A stretch of 40,645 bases of DNA, taken from contig CAKUEZ010000007.1 of NCBI GenBank assembly GCA_934646965.1, forward strand, positions 1 through 40,645, given 5' to 3'. The translations under genes were made by a program, and so were the position numbers. The notes below the pieces were generated by a model. It was not told the origin of the DNA and made no database searches. It worked only from the letters and a program-made list of their open reading frames with translations. This DNA is from an uncultured Collinsella sp. Its GTDB lineage: Bacteria; Actinomycetota; Coriobacteriia; Coriobacteriales; Coriobacteriaceae. Position 1 is the stretch's first letter. Every line of letters starts with the position of its first letter. Positions 1 through 7,811 of the stretch are shown one piece after another.

Positions 1-353
1 GGGGCGGGCTTGAGGCCGGTCGCGGTCGCGGACAGGGAGCCGCCCTCGTCGGAGAGCGACAGGCTCACGTCCGGGCGCGCGACGGAGGCCTTGGCGGTCG
101 CCCAGCCGCTGCTCCTGGAGCCGTAGGTCGCCCACACGGTCGCGCGGTACTCGCCGAACTCGCCGAGGTCGGCAGCCGCCGGCGCGGCGCCCGTCCAGGA
201 GCCGTCGGCCTGGCGGTAGAGCTGGTACCAGCGCTCGGCGCCGGAGGGCGCCACGACCTGCAGGCAGGCGTTGGAGGGGGCGGGCTTGAGGCCGGTCGCG
301 GTCGCGGACAGGGAGCCGCCCTCGTCGGAGAGCGACAGGCTCACGTCCGGGCG
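1..353 (-). repeat. GC-rich 276-bp coding repeat (one full unit plus 77 bp of the next)
   Basis: Bases 1-77 are identical to bases 277-353, so the period is 276 bp or 92 codons. Each unit encodes one GBS_Bsp-like domain. The perfect DNA identity and the sharp change in base composition at 353/354 suggest a recently amplified or exchanged repeat cassette attached to an older AT-richer amidase. Confidence 0.85.
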
Positions 354-2219
354 TTCAAACTCATAATTTGTAAAACCACATGGAAATGCTGAAGCGCCAT
401 TAAGTGTGCACCACGGCCGGATGGTCGTCTTGCCAAAAAATGAATTTATATCATCGAGATTAAACTGGCAGCCCCATTCATCTCCAGATTTACAACCCGA
501 GAACCAGTAAGACGTACCAGAAGGTGAAATGACCTCATACGATACATAGGCCGGATCAACTGCCCAATTAGATGAAGTTACGTTAACGGTGTTTCCGTCA
601 ATAGCTACATCCGTAGAGGCACGATTGTCTCCGAATGACTTAGAATCCACTCGAAAGGTCTCGCCATCACAGGTGACATATGCTTCGACTTGGAATACGC
701 CGTATTCCGCATCAAGATCGAAGGATCCAGTCCAGCTATAATTGTGCTGTTCGTATCCTTGAACCCAATCGACACGACCACTAGAAGACTTGACCATATA
801 GCAGGCGTTAGTCGGATTACCCCCTGAAAACTTTGTAGCCAAATCAATATGCCTGGCATTCTTGTTGACAGTCAAGGAGCCCGAATACCAGCTGGATTTA
901 GGGAACTGCGCAATAATGGCAGCGGCATCTGCCTCACCAAGACGACGACAGCCGTCATCAGAAAAGTAGTTGGCGACATCGCCGGAATTCGAAATAAAGC
1001 CATGCTCAATTAAGATGCCAGGGATCCCCTGCTCGCGGGCGCATCGGATAACCGCAAACTCATCTCCCACTTGCATCTGAAAAACGCCGCGATACGAAAG
1101 CCCCATGGCAGCAAGGTTATTCATAACCTTATTGGCAAGCTCAACAGAAACCTGCGTATAATCGGTGCCATTTGCCGTAGGAGCATAAACCTCGGCACCA
1201 TGAGCAGCTGAGGATCCAGAATTAATATGGAAACTCACAAAAGCCTGCGCACCTTGATCGATGCAGCGCTGAACACGGTAAAGGAAATCATTACCGGAAT
1301 AATTGCCGTACTGTTCACGAGCAAGAACCACCTTGAAACCATATGCCTCAAGCTTATTCTTGCAAGCCGTTACAATCTTCCAGGTAAGATCGGCCTCGCT
1401 TTTACCATTACCCTGCGCGCCGGGATCAGACCCACCATGACCGGCATCAAGAGCGATTACGCTAACGTTGCGTGCGGAACGAGCTGCATAAGTAGAGACA
1501 CCATCCGGCGAATCAGCTGACTCCAATGCCTGTTGGATTGACTGAGCCTCGACGGCATTTCCATCCCCATCTGCATAGTAAACAGAAGTGCCCTCGGAGT
1601 TCGTAGCGCTATCTACGACGGTGAAAGAATAATCTCGATCAGAAAGATCGATCTTATGCTCAGTTCCATCTCCCTCTAGATAATAGGAAATCGAAGTGAG
1701 GAAATAAGTATTAGCTTCGAGTTTTGCACCGAAAGTAAAGGCGGCAGAATTATCAGCCGTAGCAGACGCGTCGACAGAACCCTTTACGCCGTTGGCACTC
1801 ACATAGCCAAGCGTAGCAGAGGAAAGAACTTCGCCGTCATTAGGAGTAGCAAAAGCAATAACTTGATTGGATCCAGAGGGAAGGCTTGGGTAGGCCAGGT
1901 AAACGTATTGAAAGTCCGACTCGACCGAATCGACCTGTTGCTCGGTCTTGACATCGCTTTCAGTTGCGCCTTGGCTCAACGAGTCGACAGCCTCAATATC
2001 CCCTTCAACCGGAGATTGGTCGACGATGACCTCGCCGCTTTCAACATCGTCACCACGTGCAGCAGTTCCATCATCACCCGCAGAAGCCACATCCGTCACA
2101 GCTTCAGCTGGCTGCGCCTCGTTCAACCCGTAAGCAGCGACTACAGGACTCATCAATGACGAAAATGTCAGAAGAGCAGCCAAAGAAAACGTAGCCGCAG
2201 CACGTAAAACCTTTTTCAT
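1..2219 (-). CDS. Secreted N-acetylmuramoyl-L-alanine amidase with C-terminal GBS_Bsp-like repeats (3' end outside window)
   Basis: I translated this minus-strand gene from the ATG at 2217-2219; the frame stays open to the window edge, so the C-terminus is missing. Residues 1-29 are a signal peptide (MKKVLRAAATFSLAALL start). An acidic spacer and a roughly 120-residue beta-rich region follow. An Amidase_3 domain lies at about residues 253-440: LDAGHGGSDPGA gives the first zinc His, KSEADL the zinc Glu, SFHINS the second His, and IEHGFISN the catalytic Glu. The family cleaves the amide bond between muramic acid and the stem peptide outside the cell. After it come at least three repeats of about 90 residues with WYQLYR and G.YRATVWA-type motifs, as in GBS_Bsp-like wall-associated repeats; the first two are divergent and AT-rich, the third (78-353) and the partial fourth (1-77) are very GC-rich. 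Amidase call strong, repeat family name moderate. Confidence 0.9.
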   Translation of the reverse strand, partial: MKKVLRAAATFSLAALLTFSSLMSPVVAAYGLNEAQPAEAVTDVASAGDDGTAARGDDVESGEVIVDQSPVEGDIEAVDSLSQGATESDVKTEQQVDSVESDFQYVYLAYPSLPSGSNQVIAFATPNDGEVLSSATLGYVSANGVKGSVDASATADNSAAFTFGAKLEANTYFLTSISYYLEGDGTEHKIDLSDRDYSFTVVDSATNSEGTSVYYADGDGNAVEAQSIQQALESADSPDGVSTYAARSARNVSVIALDAGHGGSDPGAQGNGKSEADLTWKIVTACKNKLEAYGFKVVLAREQYGNYSGNDFLYRVQRCIDQGAQAFVSFHINSGSSAAHGAEVYAPTANGTDYTQVSVELANKVMNNLAAMGLSYRGVFQMQVGDEFAVIRCAREQGIPGILIEHGFISNSGDVANYFSDDGCRRLGEADAAAIIAQFPKSSWYSGSLTVNKNARHIDLATKFSGGNPTNACYMVKSSSGRVDWVQGYEQHNYSWTGSFDLDAEYGVFQVEAYVTCDGETFRVDSKSFGDNRASTDVAIDGNTVNVTSSNWAVDPAYVSYEVISPSGTSYWFSGCKSGDEWGCQFNLDDINSFFGKTTIRPWCTLNGASAFPCGFTNYEFERPDVSLSLSDEGGSLSATATGLKPAPSNACLQVVAPSGAERWYQLYRQADGSWTGAAPAAADLGEFGEYRATVWATYGSRSSGWATAKASVARPDVSLSLSDEGGSLSATATGLKPA

Positions 2220-3077
2220 ATCGAATCCTCAGTCAAAAAGAATATCCATGTTGCAACATTATCCATCAATTATCTCTTCTTTTGAACAATTGTCGTAGAA
2301 AGGAATCGTATTGAATCAAGGTAGTAATATTCAACGCCTTCGAACGCGAACTAGCCAACATTTTTCATCTGAGAAAAACTTCATAGCCTATATTTTATAA
2401 AGATCTCATCAAACTTAGTTAAAAAGAACTAACGAACGGTTCGAAATACTGGTCCCTTATCTCATGTGCAAACATGCAATTGTCTATTTCTATTATTCCT
2501 TCTTCGTATATCGGACTACAGAAAGTTTGAATATCAGACCGCTACGAAAAAGGATGTTCAGCGATTTTCTCAAATCTAACTATAAGCAGAACGGGGCTAT
2601 TTCCTAAACGATCCAACGAAGCATCGAATTTATAAGGCCCATCCCCCCAGAGTATTGCGACCGTACCGACATCCGCAGGTCGACCGCCAGTACGGTCGTA
2701 ATACCCCGCTCCGACGAGAGCCTGGAACGTTGTGTTTCGTCAAAAGGATTTGAGCAGTCTGAGCATCGGAAGCGCGCACGCTTTTTGAGCAGCTAGCCCT
2801 CCTGCATGAGGGCATGGCGGACGCGGTAAGACTCGCCGCGGAACTGACTGGCCGCGCACGAGGTAATAAGGGATGTCCATGACCACCACGGCGTAGCGGA
2901 ATAGCCTTAGGCGCAGGGGGGGGCGCTGACGCAGCCCTCCCTCTTACACCACAAAAAATCGCGCGAACAAATTATCTTTCGAAATGCCCCCGTAGATATA
3001 GCAATCGCCAGCTCATGAGTCTACTAGCATACGATTCAGCTAACAAATAATGACTACACGGCACTATTAACGGATAA
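2220..3077. other. Intergenic stretch with a GC-rich island, no gene recognised
   Basis: Bases 2220-2630 are AT-rich and hold the amidase promoter region but no convincing reading frame. Bases 2640-2930 turn abruptly GC-rich. On the minus strand this part reads as short broken frames (for example FRGESYRVRHALMQEG before a stop near 2800), which look like the tail of a decayed transposase, but I cannot name the family. An imperfect stem GACCGTAC/GTACGGTC (about 2658-2699) lies inside it. The rest is featureless. Confidence 0.35.
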
Positions 3078-4058
3078 CTAGCACTGTTCATCTACAGGAA
3101 TGTCCAGTTTATTCGCCGCGCAAATGCAAAGTTCTTTATCCTCTTGAGACATCCTGCTCCCAAGAATAACTCGTAATGGCTTGCATGGGCGTTGTACATA
3201 ATTCATCTCAAGCTCATCTGGCTCGGGTACAAGACGGGCACGATATTCGTTCTCCCACTCAAACGCACTGCCCTTTCTGTAAATTGCCCGCAGATCACTA
3301 AGCATGTCGTCGCTGCCCACATTAAGACCAAGCATCCTAGCAGCAGTCCAAGCAATTTGAGGGTCGCAATTAAATGGTTTGTCATCATATAGAATTGGCA
3401 ATATTTCAGTACGCATTCCGTTAGCAATATTGCAATTGCGAATAGCTTCTCTGTCGTAAGCAAGAACGAAACCCGCTTGGCTTTCGGAATATACATTCCA
3501 CATATTCGAATCGCTAGGATTGTCTGTTAGGCACAAAATGCGGCAACAATTTCGACAGCTATTCTGATGAACTGGAGCAACAAATCCTCCAACAAATAAA
3601 CGCAAGTTTTTAACAGCCGAGCGAAAAAGGCTAACTCTCCCCTCATCGGATAGCATCTCGAACTCATCAATTCTTGCTGGATTTAAAGGAGTCCCCAGAG
3701 CCCCTAAAACACACGCAAGTCGTCTAAAATCAATTTGATTTATTTTCTCTAACGCTTGTTCATCATCATTGAGATAACTTTCGATTTCATCTATACCATT
3801 CCAGTTATAGATCGGCACCGAGTCGCGCTGATCGCTGAAAACCCTTGGATGAGAAAATGTAACAGTTGCGTTTTCTAGGTCGGCAAAGGCGTATTTAGTT
3901 GGAGGTCGATAGCGGTAAAGCATTCGCGGGACGAGAAAAGTCGATAGAGCTTCCAGTTCCTTCCCTGCGGAAACAATGGAAGCGCCATCGTTTTGCTTGG
4001 CAACGAGATTAGCCAGCGTCTCCCGATATGTTTCTTTCTGTGTCAAGCTTAGCACCAT
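3078..4058 (-). CDS. DUF2971-like protein
   Basis: This 326-residue protein resembles DUF2971 proteins: LYRYRPP then FSHPRVFSDQRDS near residues 47-80, CLTDNPSDSNMWNVYSE then GFVLAYD around residues 175-203, ILYDD around 225, EWENEYRARLV around 272, and VILGSRMS near the C-terminus. The biochemical role of DUF2971 is not established; members are common in accessory and defence-rich regions. No signal peptide or membrane segment is visible. It is monocistronic, AT-rich relative to the core genes, and separated from the amidase by over 850 bases. A GGGAAG ribosome-binding site lies about 9 bases before the ATG. Family call moderate to good; function unknown. Confidence 0.7.
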   Translation of the reverse strand: MVLSLTQKETYRETLANLVAKQNDGASIVSAGKELEALSTFLVPRMLYRYRPPTKYAFADLENATVTFSHPRVFSDQRDSVPIYNWNGIDEIESYLNDDEQALEKINQIDFRRLACVLGALGTPLNPARIDEFEMLSDEGRVSLFRSAVKNLRLFVGGFVAPVHQNSCRNCCRILCLTDNPSDSNMWNVYSESQAGFVLAYDREAIRNCNIANGMRTEILPILYDDKPFNCDPQIAWTAARMLGLNVGSDDMLSDLRAIYRKGSAFEWENEYRARLVPEPDELEMNYVQRPCKPLRVILGSRMSQEDKELCICAANKLDIPVDEQC

Positions 4059-4209
4059 GCAATATCGCTTCCCAATCTAGCTAAATTAGATGCAGTTGAT
4101 TTTATCCAGTGCAAAAAACTGAATGCACATACGAAGCAGAAGTCATGTCTATCAACCACCAGAAAATGATTCCGATTGGAACGTACCGGAAATCGTAAAA
4201 GCTGCAAAC

Positions 4210-4231
4210 GATATATCGATATATCTATAAT
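4210..4231 (+). promoter_or_regulatory. 16-bp palindrome plus TATAAT, likely operator/promoter of the broken hicB
   Basis: GATATATCGATATATC at 4210-4225 is a perfect 16-bp palindrome, followed directly by a TATAAT -10 box at 4226-4231, 19 bases before the HicB-like ATG. Autoregulatory operators in this position are usual for antitoxin genes. Confidence 0.55.
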
Positions 4232-4249
4232 AGTCTGAGATGACTAGAG

Positions 4250-4436
4250 ATGAAAACATATAGCTATCAAGTAATCTTATCCTCCGATGAAGATGCCAGC
4301 TATGACATCGAATTCCCCTCTCTGTCAGGTGCTTTACCAATGACGGAGCGCCGCAGAGACTGCAGAAGCAGTCGAGTATGCAGAAAAGATTTATATGGGC
4401 GCGTCAATTAAAAAAGTCTCTGTTAAAGAAAGTTAA
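4250..4436 (+). pseudogene. HicB-family antitoxin, frameshifted
   Basis: The ATG at 4250 opens MKTYSYQVILSSDEDASYD followed by IEFPSLSGAL, the typical HicB N-terminal partial RNase H-like fold. After about residue 30 the frame is lost and runs to a stop at 4409-4411. In the +1 frame the family continues as AETAEAVEYAEKIYMGA and VKES, ending at the stop at 4434-4436. The sum is shorter than an intact HicB (no C-terminal DNA-binding domain). No HicA toxin is visible on either side, so this is a relic that has lost both its frame and its partner. Confidence 0.7.
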
Positions 4437-4834
4437 TCCAACGACATTGCCGCCCCTTCCAGTAATCCCAGTACAGCTGCAAGGTGCCCCTAGGTCATCT
4501 CGCACATTCTTGTGGGTTCCGTCCGAAACTGTACCCCAAACGCGTCGCACCTATGACTGTCAGTGTGCCTTGTCAGCCCGGTCAACGAGAACCAGTTGAG
4601 GAAGCGGTTGAGCATGCGCGAGCTCACCGCGCAGAACGGATTCCGATTCAGGCACACTCGTCTACACGGACTCCCCGCCCGAGCCAACAACGGCATCGAC
4701 CGGATAAACTACAAGGTCAGGCAAAGGGTGAGGTTCGCCAGCACCTTCATCGACGGAAACTCGGCCCCATGCTCGTCACAGCAAGGTTCGTGCGCACCGT
4801 TGAGCACGAGCGGATAAAGAGGAGGTATCTGGAA
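4437..4834 (+). pseudogene. Degenerate transposase fragment (possibly IS1249-like)
   Basis: This stretch contains several overlapping open frames with no intact gene. In the frame around 4608-4740 the text NGFRFRHTRLHGLPARANNG followed by IDRINYKVRQ resembles the C-terminal NN-IE-N-R region of IS1249-type transposases. The similarity is weak and based on recollection of the family pattern only. It is more GC-rich than the flanking genes. Confidence 0.25.
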
Positions 4835-4963
4835 ATGACAAAGTCGGAAGAGACCGACGAACTGAAGACAAGAATAAGGGCTAGGGCATCGGACAGAGCG
4901 AGACTGACTCAATCAATTATCGAAAGAATCTTGGCGGCACCTACAACCACTCGGAGAATTTAA
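4835..4963 (+). CDS. Small hypothetical protein, 42 residues
   Basis: The ATG at 4835 has a strong ribosome-binding site (GAGGAGG, about 4819-4825) at a good distance. The product starts MTKSEETDELKTRIRARASD and is charged and probably helical. It belongs to no family I recognise. It could be a real small protein or a fragment of a DNA-binding gene left behind by the rearrangements around it. Bases 4964-5064 hold only the next ribosome-binding site. Confidence 0.3.
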   Translation: MTKSEETDELKTRIRARASDRARLTQSIIERILAAPTTTRRI

Positions 4964-5064
4964 GCATTTAAAAAATCACATTAATTTGAGCAAATGCAGT
5001 CATCAGGTCAGAAAAGTAACGCAGTAGCAATGCAAGCACTGAATATGCAAGGAGAGAATCAAAA

Positions 5065-5583
5065 TTGAAAGATAAAAACACCACAATCCCCTTTGGAGCC
5101 GATGAAATTATGTACTCATTCCTCAAATCAAACGGTGCTCCCTTAACAGATAGCGAATTGAAAAGAATAAAACATACTGAATCACTGAAGGATTTAATGG
5201 CCCTTGGCTATATTCGACATGAGCACTCAAACGTTTTCCTGACATTGCAAGGCAGAATGGCTCTTCGACAATTTGACGAAGAACATAAGAGTAAATCTAA
5301 CAAAGAATCCGCAAACGTTTTCAGTATTATCATTAGTGTACTGGCAATTTTAGTATCTATGCTAAACACAGTTGCGGGATTAGTTAAAAACGACGCAACC
5401 GTCAATTATGCCTCAATCAATTTATTCACTAATATGCTTAGCGCACTTGAAGTACTGCTAATCGGATTTTTTGTCTCTGAAATTATATTGCCCTCGGTAA
5501 AGTACTTTAGATTCCACCCTGTAGCTCGAGTCTTATTTGGAACGATGGCAGCGGTGCTATTATATTTTATATCAACGCTTTAG
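5065..5583 (+). CDS. Small membrane protein with N-terminal winged-helix-like region
   Basis: The TTG at 5065 follows a good ribosome-binding site (AAGGAGAG at about 5049-5056) and yields 172 residues. Residues 1-75 are soluble and look like a small wHTH-like fold (LKRIKHTESLKDLMALGYIR, then a beta-wing VFLTLQGRMAL). Three hydrophobic segments follow at about residues 83-105, 118-142 and 150-171. The layout, a small helical sensor plus membrane anchor, is seen in several phage-defence effectors, but I recognise no family and claim no function. It is AT-rich like the neighbouring accessory genes and flanked on both sides by transposase debris. Confidence 0.65.
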   Translation: MKDKNTTIPFGADEIMYSFLKSNGAPLTDSELKRIKHTESLKDLMALGYIRHEHSNVFLTLQGRMALRQFDEEHKSKSNKESANVFSIIISVLAILVSMLNTVAGLVKNDATVNYASINLFTNMLSALEVLLIGFFVSEIILPSVKYFRFHPVARVLFGTMAAVLLYFISTL

Positions 5584-5765
5584 ATAGTATATGGTACCCC
5601 ATCCACCCTAAGCTGCGAAAGGCTTTCACGGACCTCAGCGCATGGTACATCGCTTTTAGTGGTCGGGTCCAACCTCTCGTGGACCCTGTTGACCCGGAAA
5701 AGGTGAACGTACCAGTCGAGGTAGGCCTGCAGTTTCTTAGGAAACATACTCGTGAGGCACCATGG
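5580..5765 (-). pseudogene. C-terminal fragment of an IS1595-like transposase
   Basis: On the minus strand the frame ending at 5580 reads KKLQAYLDWYVHLFRVNRVH then ERLDP, which resembles the C-terminal end of the degenerate element at 6545-7105, where the matching part is more decayed. Only about 60 residues remain and there is no start. It overlaps the upstream end of the plus-strand IS256-like fragment, which indicates one insertion into another followed by decay. Confidence 0.5.
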
Positions 5766-5789
5766 GAAGTGTCTCTGCCACGAGCAGAG

Positions 5790-6176
5790 AGCTGCTGCCC
5801 GAGGGCGGCGGCGATCCTCGAGGAGGCCGAGCCGGACGCGCTGGACTACCTCGACTTCCCGCCAGCCCACCGGAAGCGCCCGCGCACCAACAATGTCCAG
5901 GAGCGGACCAACCGAGAGATAAAGCGCAGGTCGCGCGTCGTGCAGGTGTTCCCGTCAACGGGCTCGCTGGTGCGGCTCGCGGGCGCGGTCATGTGCGAGC
6001 AGGACGAGATATGGCAGGAGTCCAGATACTTCTCGGAGGCAAAGATGAGGGAGCTCTACGACGAGGGCCGCACACGTGGGATCGACGGGACGGTCGACTG
6101 GGAGCGGCTGGAGGCGGAGACCAGGAAGATGATCGAATCCGGCATCGAGCTTGCGGACAGGATCGAGGCGGCATAG
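5790..6176 (+). pseudogene. C-terminal fragment of an IS256-family (mutator-type) transposase
   Basis: The frame ending at the stop 6174-6176 contains EPDALDYLDFPPAHRKRPRT, NNVQERTNREIKRRSRVVQV, FPSTGSLVRLAGAV and EQDEIW. This is the conserved C-terminal part of IS256-type DDE transposases, including the conserved ER-N-EIKRR block and the terminal LAGAV region with its late catalytic Glu. The DDE N-terminal two thirds are missing, and the DNA before about 5790 belongs to a different remnant. The fragment is GC-rich against AT-rich surroundings. It cannot be active. Confidence 0.8.
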
Positions 6177-6305
6177 GATATCAACCGTGTTCCGGGTTCC
6201 CGGACGCCGGGCCGACTCGTTTCGGATCGGGCGCTACACCAACTTTCTCGACACTACCCTCGAAAAGATTGACTACAAAGGTCACCTATCTCAAATTGAC
6301 GACTA

Positions 6306-6545
6306 AGATCATCTGACATTAGCGGGATGCCTTCTCAGAGGATCATGCCAAGCATTTGCGCTAAAAAACGAAGAGATTCTCGGATACAAGGCATTCATCA
6401 ACGAAGAACGCAACGGAAAAGGTCACCATGTATTTTGCCAAGCCAACTTGGAAGGCATAATTGCGTTAATTGATGCCCGGGGAGTAACGACAAATTACGA
6501 TGAATTCATACCCAAGCGCCCACCCGGAACTTTGTTTGATGACAA
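6306..6545 (+). pseudogene. Unrecognised coding fragment without a start
   Basis: An open frame of about 79 codons between a stop near 6304 and the junction with the next IS remnant reads GCLLRGSCQAFALKNEEILG, YKAFINEERNGKGHHVFCQA, NLEGIIALIDARGVTTNYDE and FIPKRPPGTLFDD. It looks like genuine old coding sequence (AT-rich, good amino-acid composition) cut by the GC-rich insertion at about 6545. I do not recognise the family. Bases 6177-6305 show nothing convincing. Confidence 0.35.
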
Positions 6546-7105
6546 TCCCTCCGGGCGGGCGTTCGTACGTGCGCCGGAACGCCCGGGGTACGACGCACGG
6601 CACCTGGAGGGACGAGTCCACCGCAGCCGGCATCCCGAGGTGGCTCCGATGCTCCTGAAGGAGGAGCTTCGCCTCCCACAGGAGCATCGTCCTCGAGCAT
6701 TGCCACAAGCCGCTCCCCGTCCGGGTCCTCTCATCAGGTTCATGTGCCACAACGTTCCCGTCGAGTGCACGGCCAAGCTGTGAGGCGTCACCCACAAGAC
6801 GGCCTTCGACATCGAGTGAGCGCGCGGTGTGCTGGTCAGGGACAGCGGGCTCAAGAGCAAGGCGCACGGGGCAGACGCCAACGACCCAGTCTGCCTGGAG
6901 CGGATGAAGATGGTGGACGACCTGTGCTCGAGGCTTAAGCGTTGCCTTTGGCACTACACGGGAATGTCGCTGCGAAACCCCAGGCGCATCTCGTCTGGCG
7001 CGTCAGCCTCTTCCGGGTCCACCAGGCGTGCGGCAAATGGAACCCGGCCGCAAAAGTCGCACGCCATGTCCTGATGGCAGACTCGACTTACAGCAGCTTG
7101 GGGTA
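6545..7105 (+). pseudogene. Degenerate IS1595-like transposase
   Basis: The text LIRFMCHNVPVECTAKL, an in-frame stop, then GVTHKTAF at about 6728-6810 fits the N-terminal helix-turn-helix of IS1595-type transposases. After a second stop the sequence continues with MKMVDDLCSRLKRCLWHYTG, and in a shifted frame with LFRVHQACGKWNPAAKVARH then VLMADSTYSSLG and a stop near 7105. The central catalytic region is deleted, at least two stops and one frameshift are present, and no terminal inverted repeats could be assigned. It is a dead element. Confidence 0.6.
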
Positions 7106-7139
7106 GGTACACCATCACCAGTTATCTAAACTGTTAAAT

Positions 7140-7811
7140 CTAATCCAAAATGTCCTCTCTTGATTCCTTTGCGTCTCGCCAAGCCGAGAGGAGCGTTCTA
7201 GAAAATTCACTTTCTGTTAGCGTCAAGACGTCCTTCACGCAAAATCCCTTTAATTTGCCCGAAAGCCCAAAGCGTGCCTTTCTCCTAATCGAGTCGGAAA
7301 TCCGCTTAGACGTCGGCTGATTCTTGTCCCCGTTGTACACCAAAACAAAAACGCAGTGCTCGCGAAACCATCTTGTTCTCTTTCCCCATAAATCCGAACA
7401 GATCAAAACGCTGTCCTTGCATTTCTCAACAAGGGCGTCCTTCTGACCAAGATTGATACCGAGCTCTTTATCAAGCTTTGGATTAAGCCTCTTTCCCAGC
7501 TCCTCCGTCAGATTACCGTTTTTGAATTCAATTAGATATAGCGTTTCCCGGTCGCAATATAGCGCATCAGCAGAGCGCGGAAGATCCATTCGCCTATTAA
7601 CTCTTTTGCAGTAGCTCTCGGTAACAGAGTCAAAATTAACAATAGAGAAGTCGTCATCAACCAGGGAAGACTCCCCATCTTTAGATGTTTTGGATACTGA
7701 GGACATGCAGTCTCTAAGAATACAGGTTCTGCAACGGAGACACTCGTCGCCGCTATCATGCACCTCGGGAGACTGCGGGTGTGGGCAGGAGATGCACAAG
7801 TCGCTACTCAA
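7140..7811 (-). CDS. Cys-cluster protein with PD-(D/E)xK-like nuclease motif, partner of the ATPase
   Basis: I place the start at the TTG at 7811. It overlaps the ATPase stop codon (CTTGAGTAG) and has GGGAGGAG about 7 bases upstream, giving 223 residues; a longer frame to 7862 would start inside the ATPase with no better signal. Residues 6-35 hold a cluster of six cysteines in CxxC, CxxCxxC and C spacing, likely a zinc or Fe-S site. Residues 61-98 contain E65, then ADALYCDRETLYLIEFKNG, giving D82 and E95-x-K97 in two adjacent beta strands, the pattern of PD-(D/E)xK nucleases. The C-terminal half is helical and basic. The overlap means translational coupling with the ATPase. Nuclease activity is inference; no named family recognised. 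Confidence 0.7.
   Translation of the reverse strand: MSSDLCISCPHPQSPEVHDSGDECLRCRTCILRDCMSSVSKTSKDGESSLVDDDFSIVNFDSVTESYCKRVNRRMDLPRSADALYCDRETLYLIEFKNGNLTEELGKRLNPKLDKELGINLGQKDALVEKCKDSVLICSDLWGKRTRWFREHCVFVLVYNGDKNQPTSKRISDSIRRKARFGLSGKLKGFCVKDVLTLTESEFSRTLLSAWRDAKESREDILD

Noticed and set aside
2630..2815. A 61-codon minus-strand frame in the 2220-3077 gap
   Set aside because: No ribosome-binding site and Arg/Ser/Cys-rich content; more likely part of decayed GC-rich DNA.
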